Of a DNA stretch of 64,000 bases, positions 36,997 to 47,517 are shown one piece after another (position 1 is the stretch's first letter; each line of letters opens with the position of its first letter). This DNA comes from Akebia trifoliata (taxonomy: Eukaryota > Streptophyta > Magnoliopsida > Ranunculales > Lardizabalaceae). Under the pieces are notes generated by a model. The model was not told the DNA's origin. It made no database searches and worked only from the letters and a program-made list of their open reading frames with translations. The DNA is taken from positions 27,113,317 to 27,177,316 of the forward strand of contig CM030719.1 of assembly GCA_017979445.1 (NCBI GenBank), written 5' to 3'. The position numbers and the translations under genes are program-made.

Positions 36997-38298
36997 ATAA
37001 TTTTTATTGATTGGATTTTTTTTTTCCTTCAATTTTGTCGATAATCACGTCCGAAAGTACACCATTGCACAAAGGTTATAAAAGCTATCAACAAGGCATG
37101 CTTACTGTAATAATTCAACATTAATCATTAACATTCGTATGAAAGAGGTGATGAAGTTTTTACCAAAATGTTCTAAATGTACCATTATTATTACTTTCAT
37201 TTCAACAAAAGATATTTTGGACGAAGGTCAAGAAAACGAATTTTCTACATTATCAAAAACAAGTAGGGAATAATATCTATTGGTTAATGTTATAATATAT
37301 GTAACAAAACAATATTATTGCAATTCTTTTAATCTAGTTTACAGGTAACACTTTTAAAGTCTAAAGTCTGGAAACAAGAAATAAGACTTCAGACGTTTCA
37401 TCTAACATCCCCCATTATCAGTTCAAAACTTTTGAACGTTGATTTTGAAGTCTAAAATTTGCAATGAAATAAATAGAGCTAAAATTTCTGAAGTTTGAAT
37501 TTTAAAGATGATCCATTCAGACTTCAGAAATGTGATCAAACACACACTAAATTAATCTGCTAATTATAATCATGAGATTAACGATAGATTCAACCCAATT
37601 CATCCACCTAAATTTTGCATAATTTTATTAACAAAATTAATAAAAAGTAATAATATTCAAATCAATAATTTAGTTCAATTATTGACCTTTTGACCTTGTG
37701 AAACATTCCAATAAGAAACGCTAATCCAACCAATCAAACACTTGGAGGAAGATAAAAAAAGGAAAAATATTATAATTTAAGTACGACTATAGGACATATA
37801 TATAGTACGATGTACCATTGATTGAACTATTAACAACAAACAAAACGAAAAAAAAACCAAAAAAACGTTTACGTGGCCCATTTACCGAGAGGTTTGAAAT
37901 CCAGCTTCCGTGGCCCCTACACCTATGGGATCAGTTAGATCGCAATCAAATCGTTTCAGTGTTGCGATCACGAGGTTGCAGTTTCAATTTCATTTTACAC
38001 TCAAAAAAATATTCCAACAAACATAAAAGATTCGTACCTTATGATTGGATATTTGATGGTCGTTTGTGGGACCCATCAAAATAATCACATCAACGACGTG
38101 GAAAAGCATGAGGTTTTATGCAACGAAGAAGCACAGGAATACTTTTCAGTATTCAAACACGACAATAAAAGTTGGATAATTGACGGTAACGGCTATTTTT
38201 GACGATTTTGATGGACATGACATTGGCCTTTTTTTTGGCGTGATTTAGATTTTAGAGTTATGTATTTTCCGCCCTTTGGTTCTTGTAAATATATGATA
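36997..38298. other. Intergenic sequence, no gene seen
   Basis: An in-frame stretch at 37818-38084 is open but has no domain I recognise. The part gcgatcacgaggttgcagtttcaattt near 37965-37991 vaguely resembles a tRNA-derived SINE promoter but is too degenerate to call. Confidence 0.3.
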
Positions 38299-38481
38299 GA
38301 GTAGTGCTGGGGTAACATTAAATTTAACAATAATTCTCACATTACTGATGTGGAGGTGCACACGTAGCCATAGATGCTTTTCACTCGTATCTCAATGAAA
38401 AGTATCTATGATTCTGTATGTACATTCACGTCAGCAATGTGAGAATCGAGTTAGATATAGCTTAATGTCCCTTGACCTGAC
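38299..38481. mobile_element. Core-hairpin MITE (M7)
   Basis: The left end gagtagtgctggggtaacat matches the family terminus, followed by taaatttaacaataattctc and cacattactgatgtgg. The core gccatagatgcttttcactc pairs with atgaaaagtatctatg. The arms resemble M2 and M12. The loop is in the opposite orientation (ctcgtatctc instead of gagatacgag). No clear target duplication. Confidence 0.72.
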
Positions 38482-40116
38482 TTTGATTTGGGTTGGGTAC
38501 AAATTCCTCCCTAGATCCATTTGATATTATATTTCAAAATTTTAATTTTTAAGTTTCTCAAAATATTATTTATTTATTATTTATTTATATTTTGAGATGT
38601 CTAGTATTCTTCTTGTATTTGGACTTTAAGAGGTAAAATAATATCAAAAGGGACATTTTCCTCTCGACCTCTTTTCCATGTGGGGGATCAAAGGGAGCAC
38701 CCTGAAGGAGAATTTTTGGGTATATATATGGGAGTTGTTCAGGTGCCAACTATTTGGCCAACATTTTGTCCTACATGGGTTAGCTTGGATTGGATCTCAT
38801 TTTAGTAAAAACAAAATGGTTCGTGTTAAGAAAAAGAGAAACAATTGAAACAAAACACAAATCATGCATAAAAACACAAAATTTTACGTGATTCCCTCAA
38901 GATTGAGGTACATCCACAATCTTGAAGATGTACACAGATCACATTGATTCCGTTATGAAGAGAAAACTTACAATTACATATTACGCCCTTTCATAAAAAA
39001 ACGAGAAATATAATTACTCAAAAAACGTAACTAGGATTTTACATAATAATAGTGAAATTACGAAAATACCTAGCTCAATCAGCATAAAAGTGTGGCTTGA
39101 TTTGTAGTACCTCCTTGTTGATCAGTACTATCATACTCCTTAAACCACAATAGTTCGCACATGATCTTAATAAATATGATTGAGTTGGATCTAGATTTGA
39201 TTCACCATAAAAAAAATATATATGGATCTTCTCCAAAGTCCAACCCAAGTCTAATCCACTTTGTCCTCTTAAATATGTTTAAGTATTTGGAACTATGAAG
39301 TTTTGGAGAGAAAAGGGTTTAACTTGAGATTGAAGATGAGAGCTTTTAAGGCATTTTTATTCGCCCTCTTAATAAACTTACGTAAATGGGTTTATAATCA
39401 TATTAAAAGTACAGTAGTATCTCAAATATTCATCAAAATGTTTAGGGTTACATCCAAAATCACCTTTTTTTTTCTTTTAGCATGAGAGATTAAAACTCTT
39501 ATATGGGCTTTTCGCTATTACAACGATTTAGACCTCGACAGTCGACAGCAACACAAAGTGTCACATGGCATTCTCCTTGGGTCCACTAGACCCATTGTGA
39601 TTGGGCCCACTATTGTTTTTCTTAAACACCAAATCAGCCTGATTGGAACATTTTTGTGAGTACTGTAGTAGTGTAAACATTCATCAATGGAGTCTTGGTC
39701 CCCAGACAACAAACCACTTTTTTTTTTTTCCTAGAAAACAATGAGTCTCCTGAGATCTAACAATGTGGACCTTACTTTACTAAGGCCACACCAACTCTGT
39801 GCAAGTCTTTATATAGGAATTGGTGTGGTATTGTAGAATTTGATGTGGCAATAGTAGTTATCTATTTTAAATAGGATCTGAATATATTTTTTTTATTTAA
39901 ATATTTAAATATTATATTTACTATTTGTTTAAGGAGTAAAAAAATGATGAAGGTAACTTTCCCCAATGATACGGAAAGTTACCGACCGGATTTGATCACT
40001 TGACATCTACTTGTCCCTTGCTCTATCAATCACTCTTGAAAGTCTACGTGAATCAATTTTATTTATTTATTTATTATTATTATTTAATATTATTTTCGAA
40101 TATACATGATTGTCTT
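38482..40116. other. Intergenic sequence, no gene seen
   Basis: AT-rich sequence with several short palindromes but no supported coding region or RNA gene. A small ccacaccaa/ttggtgtgg hairpin lies near 39782-39834. Confidence 0.35.
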
Positions 40117-40417
40117 TTGTGTATTTTTAAAAATACCCCTATTAAATTTGTGATATTTGGCTTATCCCCTAGCAAAATGTAAGATTAAACTCACCCCCTT
40201 GACCGTAAGTCAATGTTCCGTTTTCATGATGATTTACTTGTGAAGTTTTAATTTTTTTTCAAAATACTCTTCAAATACTTGAATTATTAAATTAAAATTT
40301 GGATAAAAATTAAATTTTTACTGTTAAATCATCAAGAAAAGACAATTTTGCCTTACGATCAAGGGGGTAAGCCTAATATCACAAAATTAAGAATAGGGAT
40401 GTATTTCTAAAATACTC
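40117..40417. mobile_element. Fold-back element of about 300 bp
   Basis: The left side carries gtatttttaaaaatacccct then tttgtgatatttggctta and ccccta. The right side carries the inverted forms taagcctaatatcacaaaatt and gaataggga. The paired arms are about 60 bp. It lacks an ORF, and no certain target duplication was found. Confidence 0.6.
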
Positions 40418-41744
40418 AAATCTCCTAATTTGTTGAATAAAATATTGTAAGAGACAAAAATACCCTTTTTAAGGAGAAAACATGGTATAAAAATATATGA
40501 TATTCTGAAATTTGTTGGTCCAATCAATTGGTTGCATTTAATTTTAATTGTAGATTTAATAACAGAAGACTTGACTCTAGAGTCTAGAAATGGCAAAATA
40601 ATTGAACAAAATCTGTTTGACTGATTAATTGTACGCAAGATGAGAAGTGTTTTTACGTCAATCACTTGATTGTCATCAAAATTACAATAAAACCTTCCAC
40701 GGAAAGATTTCATCTATATCATCATTATCGTCATCATCGTGTTAATTGCTCGTGAATTTTCGAGCAACGTAATGTAAAAGAAACACTGATAGGAAGAAGA
40801 ATCTTATAAAATAAAATTAAGGGGCTTTCAAGAAAATCTTTTAAAATATAAGGAGGTTATCAGGAATTTTCTTCTTTGGCTGAGGTGGGGGCAGTGGGGC
40901 TAAGACAGGATCTTCTTTAACTTTAATCTTCTTCTTCTCTTTTTTGATAGGTTGTTGTTTTAATATATAATTAAATATTAAATAAAGTAAATTAGAGACA
41001 GAAAATCTGGTGGGGTAGGCTTATTGGTTCCCATTTTCTCAAGCAAACTATCCAGCTTTTAAAGAGCTCAAATTCCCAAATTCAACAAAACATACAAAAC
41101 TATTTGACCGTTATTAGATATAGAGCTGTTAATTGTACCCCACTAACCCTACGTATTTTTATTTAAGGGTAATTTAGACATACACCTTACTATTTTGGTG
41201 AATATTGAGATGATCCCTGCCTACAATTAATAACATACCCCCCTTGATCTATGTCTTCTCCACTAGACTAATTTAAGAGTACCTAAATGTCCTCTTCAAC
41301 TTGTAATCATAATAAAAACTCTCTATTTTTCTTTCCAAAATCGGGCATCTTTAACGGATTGGGTAAAAAAAAATGAAAATTTCCTACCCTTTAAAACATA
41401 ACAAGATAGGAGCCAAGTAGATGTAGTTCTAACAATTTGACTTGTTTATTTGTTGTAATAGAAGTTTGTTCTCACAAGGTTTCTCATTTCATCTCTCACC
41501 TAGATGAAGGACAAACTTAAGGTTCAATTGTGCTTTGATTATGATTGACACTTACTCTTAAGGGAGGAGTTTGTGTGTCAAAGTATCCTACTTGAGGGGA
41601 AAAAGAGATGATAATGAGGAAAGAAAACCCCTCAACGATTTTTCAAGATCGATTTTGAAATAAATCCCGATCATTGGTTTATTTGTGACTATATTGGCCA
41701 TATCTTTAGCCTTGACCCTAATTTATCTTGTATTGGGAGGATGT
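40418..41744. other. Intergenic sequence, no gene seen
   Basis: AT-rich sequence. No coding region, RNA gene or clear repeat is supported. Confidence 0.35.
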
Positions 41745-41750
41745 AATAAG

Positions 41751-41815
41751 GTGTCCCGTTCTTATAGACTAGGAACAGTACCTATGTGGCACGTTTTTGT
41801 TGGAGTTACAATTTA
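41751..41815. mobile_element. Partial copy of fold-back family C
   Basis: The pieces gtgtcccgttc, gaacagtacc, atgtggca and gtttttgttggagtt match the left arm of the element at 21906-22097. The right arm is missing or unrecognisable. Confidence 0.4.
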
Positions 41816-41969
41816 TCATTTTCATATGGTACATAGTCCGATGCATTTAATCTCCAATCAAAATATGTCACTTTACACCTTATGTTGCAAAATATATATA
41901 CGAAGAAGACACCATGCCAATGTAATCAAGATTTAACATAATTTTTGATAATGTGGCATGTTTTGAGTT

Positions 41970-42130
41970 GTGGGAAGGATTTGGATTCATTCTTTTCATA
42001 CTAAACATATAGAGATTGACTGCCACTTCATTCGTGAAAAAGTGGTTCGGAGTGATATTGAAAATCGTTTTCGTGAAGTGGCTGATATATTTACAACCCA
42101 CAATCACTCGATCCGTGTTGGGCTCTTCTT
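41970..42130 (+). pseudogene. Ty1-copia RNase H relic
   Basis: The frame encodes HTKHIEIDCHFIREKV, then VRSDIENRF and a VADIFTT-like end. This is the signature C-terminus of copia polyproteins (TKHIDIRYHFIRE..ADIFTK). Everything upstream of it in the polyprotein is gone. A 3' LTR would be expected just downstream, that is in the 5' flank of the defensin-like gene, but its ends are not clear. Confidence 0.75.
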
Positions 42131-42348
42131 CCTCCACATCAAACAATCCAATTCAAGATTGAGTCCAGCTCATTTGTGGACTCTTCTTATTTCATGCCCA
42201 TGGGTTCATAAATGAGAGAATCCATTAGAGGAAGTTTATTACCTATTTAAGAACAACTTTTTAGCCACTTAAAACCTCACGAAACAAATCCCATACCAAT
42301 CTGTAATCATAAATGTTGTGATGCACACCAAAAACCAATTAACACACA

Positions 42349-42356
42349 CTATAAAT
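42349..42356 (+). promoter_or_regulatory. Candidate TATA box of the defensin-like gene
   Basis: The sequence ctataaat lies 95 bp upstream of the start codon, with an accaatt motif about 15 bp before it. Confidence 0.5.
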
Positions 42357-42443
42357 TCCAAGAGGAAAACCCACACTTGGCTTCATCCATAAGAGTGAGA
42401 ATTGAAATTAAACTCTTAGAAGAAACCTTCAACATTTGTGAAG

Positions 42444-43335
42444 ATGGCAAAGCTCTCCCCAAGCTTTTACTTCCTCCTCCTTCTCTTGGTCTTTGCCTCA
42501 GGTCTTTTCTTATTTCTAACTTCCTTACATCTTAACTCATACTTAGTTTTACTAATAGTTTTATAACTCATTGAGTCGACTCAATTCAATTGGATTTTGA
42601 GGTAACTTATTCGGAAAACTCAATGGAATAAACTTGACAAATCATTGAGTCAGAAACTCGACCTCGTCAGTTAATATTGTGTATTGTGTAGAGAACGATA
42701 GATAAATATTTATTTATTTATCTTAATATAAAAAATATATATCTTAAATATTTATAAATTTATTATTTTTATTTGACTTATTCGAGTTGACTCACAAGTT
42801 TTCAAGTTCTAGAACTCAGTCAACTTGGAAAATTATTGAAAAAGTCAATCCTCAACTCAGTCTACCAAAAGATGCACTGAGTCAGGGTAAGAAACTTGAC
42901 TGAGTTATGCAGTTATATTTAGCCTTTTTGGGAAGAATAAAACTCAATTGTTACTATTATCTGTTTAGAATATTAAGAAATAAATGTAATTTATTATTAT
43001 TTGACTCGTCTGAGTCAACTTGTGAATCACCAATTTGATTCAATTCGATGGACATTGGAGTTGAGTTGAGCCGAGTTTTCTAGCTCTAAAACTATGATTT
43101 TAACATTGAAAATAGATTTAACTTCTCATAACAAATGAATCTTTATTTATGTTATTGTTTTTATCATAAATTTGATTGTGCAGTTGAAATTACAAAGGTG
43201 CCCATGGTGGAAGCAGCGGTTTGCCACGCTTATCTTGTTTGTGACAAATTATGCAACTATGCTTGTAGTGTCCGATATTACAAAGGGAGGGCAAAATGCG
43301 AAGGCGATTTGTGTCATTGTGAATACACTTGTTGA
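42444..43335 (+). CDS. Secreted defensin-like cysteine-rich peptide, 2 exons
   Basis: Exons are 42444-42501 and 43184-43335 (GT-AG, phase 1), giving 69 residues. Exon 1 encodes a hydrophobic signal peptide (FYFLLLLLVFASG). The single intron falls at its end, the usual layout of plant defensin-like (DEFL) genes. The mature part has eight cysteines spaced C-x5-C-x3-C-x3-C-x10-C-x4-C-x-C-x3-C. The C-x3-C and final C-x-C elements fit a cysteine-stabilised alpha-beta fold. The first cysteine of classical defensins is absent and an extra one occurs, so this is a divergent DEFL. Roles of such peptides include antimicrobial defence and reproductive signalling; neither can be chosen from sequence. A copia relic lies 300 bp upstream. 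Confidence 0.75.
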
Positions 43336-44247
43336 ACTGGTTAATGTATCAATCGTGATGCATTATAATAAGGTGTAATGTGATACACTCAATCATTAAC
43401 TATGTGGATTGGGATAAGTATATATAATGATTAGAATAAGGATGGATCTGATCTGATCATATTAGATTTTCTTAAGATTCTGTGTTCTCTATATAAACTC
43501 ATTAGGGTTCTTGTAATAATGAAATATTACTGTGTCGATCATGTATAAAAAATAAATATTTATATGTGTATTTTGTTTTTAGGTGTCACATTAAAAAATC
43601 AATCCTCTTGGATTCATGACCTAGATTTAATTTAAATAAAAAATATTTGTTGGATATGATCAAACATTTGAAAATGGACGGCCACCGAACTCCTAAATTT
43701 AAACGAAATGATGTTTTCTTGATGGCATGTCACGCTCTCAATCGAGGACAAGTGCTATAGGCTCTTGGTCTTATCATGATCTTTTTTATCATTGAAGATT
43801 TAAAAAATTCGATTAGTTGATCTTTTTCATCATGGGCCAATAACATATTAATTAAATCCCAATATGCTCAATGTTCTGTGATTGCTTAATCTAAGCTTCT
43901 CTGAAATCCCTGATAGACTTTTTTTGTGTGCCAAAAAATTCTTCTGGTGTGCCATGGGAAATTATGAAAAAACAAACGAGCATCGTGTGGGATGGCATGA
44001 ACATAAAAGATTTGTGTACTGAATTATTAATAATAGTTAGGAGAAATATAAGTTAAATTAAATAAAAAAATGTTACACTGTTGCACCATCAACAACAATG
44101 GAAGAAAATGAATATTTTTTGAAAAAAAAAAAAAAGAAAGAAAAAAAAGGGAAGTGACCAATTAGATACTGCTTACAATTTATTACATTTTTTCTTAAAA
44201 TTTCAGAAGTGCATCCTTTGGAGGCGCTTTCTTGCTCATCATAGAGG
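43336..44247. other. Space between two convergent small-peptide genes
   Basis: It holds the 3' untranslated regions of both genes (a aataatgaaata signal-like stretch lies near 43515 for the + gene). A-rich tracts occur near 44120-44150. No other gene is seen. Confidence 0.4.
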
Positions 44248-44980
44248 TTAGGCATTCAGCTTAGCTGCACAAATAAAACAAATATTTAAAGATTAAAGAA
44301 AATCACCATTAAATAAACATTACTCACCAATTTTTGTGGACCTATATATATATATGTATATAAATCAGTTTGATTGATTAAATTCAAACAATTGGATTAG
44401 ATTTTTTTTAATCGTGGGTTGAAATTATTTTCTTAGCCCTCAAAAACCCATTAAAAAAAATGCCAAACCAACATTTGAGTCAAGTTGAGTTTTCGAGTTT
44501 TACGGATGTATTTACTATATAGCATACGTATATTTGACTCAACTCCATCAACATTTGAGTTTAATTGAATTTCCGTGTTTTAAAATTGGAGCCGTGATAA
44601 ATTGACATGCTAAAACATACACGGTTTGTACGGGGTTGACGTGGAAAGTGCACAGAGTCATAGATCTTTTTCTTTGAGATACACAAGGAAAAGATCAATG
44701 GTTCTGTGCATTTGCCATGTCATCACCACGTATGTTTTAGTGTGTCAATTTATCATTAGCCTTAAAAGATAAGGTGTTTCTTACCGGCTATCTCTTTAGC
44801 CTCGCATTCATTATCGCACTTGACTTCACATAAGGAGTTTCCTTTTCCCTCAGTCTTACATTCATCGTTGCAAGTATTGAAACAAGTTTTAAATTCCTCC
44901 TGAGCCTCCGTCACTCGTGGCTGTATCGTAGCAAGGAGGACAATGCACATTACAAACACTGCAACAATCTTCTTGGCCAT
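44248..44980 (-). CDS. Ole e 6-like pollen-allergen-type small secreted peptide, 2 exons
   Basis: Exon 1 is 44980-44785 and exon 2 is 44264-44248 on the minus strand (GT-AG, phase 1), giving 70 residues. Residues 1-26 form a signal peptide (IVAVFVMCIVLLATIQ, cleaved near TEAQ). The mature chain has six cysteines in the Ole e 6 pattern, C-x3-C-x3-C then C-x3-C-x3-C (CFNTCNDEC and CEVKCDNEC). The family is known from olive pollen and related small cysteine-rich proteins; its biochemical role is unknown. Exon 2 encodes only five residues, AKLNA after the junction. The 520-bp intron is one-third filled by hairpin MITE M8. A TATA-like ctataaaac sits about 45 bp upstream of the start. Confidence 0.85.
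44589..44761. mobile_element. Core-hairpin MITE (M8) inside the Ole e 6-like intron
   Basis: The ends are gagccgtgataaattgacat and the inverted gtgtcaatttatcattagcc. The arms pair gctaaaacatacacg with cgtatgttttagt. The core gtcatagatctttttctttg pairs with ggaaaagatcaatggttctg. Flanking nonamers ttaaaattg and ttaaaagat agree at 6 of 9. The right duplication ends 13 bp before the splice donor of the minus-strand gene. Confidence 0.78.
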
Positions 44981-45022
44981 CTTTCTTTCTCAATTTTTTA
45001 AAAAATTAGTAAAGGGGGTGGG

Positions 45023-45030
45023 GTTTTATA
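45023..45030 (-). promoter_or_regulatory. Candidate TATA box of the Ole e 6-like gene
   Basis: On the minus strand the sequence reads ctataaaac, about 45 bp before the start codon, implying a leader of only 15-20 nt. Confidence 0.5.
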
Positions 45031-46850
45031 GGTCATTTGGTGGCTTTTTTGGGGTAACAGAACTCTAAAAACATGGGAAGATTTACTAATAATTGGGTGC
45101 TTTTATTTTATATCCACATTTCTAAATACAAACAGCTCTTCAATGCTTAGTTGTAGTGCCCTACCTAATGTTTACATTGGCAACACTTGTATGGATCCCT
45201 TTAATTTGGTTAAGGGCACCAACTTCGTCCACACAACACATTCTATAATCCAATTTTGAAACTATGGGTGGATCCTCAATCCCTTGCTTAGACTCACACC
45301 ACACATTCTACATTCCAATTCTAAAACTAAGGTGTATATATATTCAAGTCAACTCTTTGTCTAGAAAAATTAAAAAGTTTGAATATGATCTTTATTTGTA
45401 GTTGAAATAGAGATATAGGAAGTACAAATGGATGGTTTGGGATGCATCAAGTTATCGGGCAATTGGGTACCCATTGACACCCTTAATTTTAAATTGACGT
45501 CTAGTTTAAAACTACAACAAGATGACTCATCTTGTTTGTGTCGATTAAACAATCCGATCAGATCTGACTACGTCAAATTTATCAAAATTAATTGATATGT
45601 ATATATTAATAATTTTAAAATAATATTTTTTCTTTTAAACAGATCATAGATGCTAAAATCATAAATCTTACGATTATAATGAGAAAAAGGGTGAGAATAA
45701 ATTATTGTTTATTTAAACCCATATTAATTGATTCTTAAATTATAAAAATACTATTCTAACAGGAGAATGGTAAGTATTATTGACAAAAATCTAAGTGCCT
45801 GTGTGACCATTGAAGCTGGAAATACTTCAAGAAAGAGTTGGAGTTGAAGTACTTTTTGAAGTTGGAAAAGTACTTTATGATAATATGTGTGTTTGGGAAT
45901 CAATTTTGAAAAGCACTTTGAGAAGTGTTCTTGGGAGTTGTGATAGATTAACGTTTGGGAGACATCTAACTTCTGGGGAAAAGATGAAAATGCCCTTTTA
46001 TGTAGAATCACCCAAGGGCATCAAGCTTTGATTAGAGCTTTAATGGAAGTTTGCAATGAGATCTATGGAGATCGATAGCTACACTTTGATCTGGGTTGTG
46101 AGTTAGATACTTGACCTTCGATGCGCGGGTTAAGTCCCGAGATGATTTGCGCTTAATTTAGGTAGTTAATGATGAGAAAAAAGTGAGGGAATTGTCTGAA
46201 TTGTTTTTCTTCTTTTAGCTTATTTTATTTTTCTCATTATTTGTTCTTGACCTTGATGATCAATATCCCGGTTAAATCACAAGATGGATCATGCTTAATT
46301 TAGACACTTAATAATGAAAGATTAAATTGGTTAATTGAAGGACTCGTGTATTCTGATCCAAGTGCATTTGTCTGCAAACCGGATAAAGATAAAATTAATT
46401 GTTCAAGATAATATATTTTGATTCCGAAGCGTTTACTTGCTCGTCTGATCGAGACAAGAAAGGACTTGAACTTGGACATTTATTTATTTTTTATTATTAT
46501 TATTTTTAAGTGGAATTGACCCCTCTTTATTTATGTTATTTTATTTATTTATTATTTTTTTTATGTTTTTAAATTTATATTTTCGATTCAATATTCATCT
46601 ATCTTTTGTTTTAATTTCCTTTCATAAAACTTTACTTAAGCGTTTCCTTCCCAATTTCTTAAGTGCCCACATTGTGTTTATGGATTCGACCCTTGTTTGC
46701 CCTAGGCTTGTAAGGTAATTATAAATTAGTTTTTGGTGTCCCAATGACTACTAAGGGCCGTCTATCAATATCTTTGCATCATCTTTTAAGAAGTACAAGT
46801 GGAATAAAATTACAAATAAATATTGATTTTTAGGTATAATGATTTTCCAA
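45031..46850. other. Intergenic sequence with repeat debris
   Basis: The part at 45790-46010 carries the words agtactttttgaagttgg, aaagcactttgagaagtg and gtttggga, which resemble a common non-autonomous transposon class also seen at 24785-24910. No coding region is supported. Confidence 0.35.
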
Positions 46851-46998
46851 AGCCCTCTTTGACATACACCCCCTACGCTCCCATCACAGAACCGTAGATT
46901 ATTTGCTTGGGATACGTAGAATCATGAATCTTTTTCTCGTGTATTATGAGGCACATGATCTACAATTCTGTGATGGGAGTGTCAAATTATCACGACTC
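46851..46998. mobile_element. Core-hairpin MITE (M9, B subtype)
   Basis: The arms pair cgctcccatcacagaaccgt with the inverted caattctgtgatgggag. The core holds gattatttgcttgggatacg and aatcatgaatctttttc. The right end is caaattatcacgactc, as in M3. Flanking nonamers attttccaa and attttcaaa differ once. It lies about 520 bp upstream of the PBD1 start codon. Confidence 0.8.
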
Positions 46999-47517
46999 AT
47001 TTTCAAATTATAAAAACACCCTTACATTTTATTAAATTACAAAAATGAATGGAACAAGAACAATTGGGATTGGTGACCAACTTCATCATGATCATAAGTT
47101 ATAACCATCTAAAAGTTTTAATGACAAAAATACCTTCAACCATTTCTAAAAAATCCAATTCTATGTCCACTTGAAGAACTGTAAATCACCATTTTTATGG
47201 GGTTAAAAGTTTTGGAATAAGTTAATTTTTTGCGAGGATCATCTCTTTATCATTGAGATCATCCTTACTCAAAAATCAACCCATTAAATATTTTTAAAGT
47301 TTTAACTCATAAAGGAAAAAAAAAATTGGTTATAGCTGGAGCGCCTTTGGTAATAATTGGGGTGCTTTTAACACTACCCTTTCATCATTTCTTGTCCCTC
47401 AAGTCGAACTCGAAACCCACGCATAAAATCACAATTTCTTCTGCTTTCTCCATCCCTCCTTCCTTACTTTAGATAACAGAGAGTGAGATTCGAAAGAGAA
47501 GGAAAGACAGAGAGATA

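Noticed and set aside
37900..38010. A tRNA or SINE promoter
   Set aside because: The B-box-like ggttgcagtttcaattt departs too far from consensus, and the A box is unclear.
41685..41936. A small membrane protein ORF
   Set aside because: It overlaps a family C transposon fragment, and the hydrophobic start is explained by AT-rich sequence.
46080..46150. A tRNA-like gggttaagtcccga segment
   Set aside because: No cloverleaf and no good A box at the right distance; it could be a decayed SINE but is not supportable.
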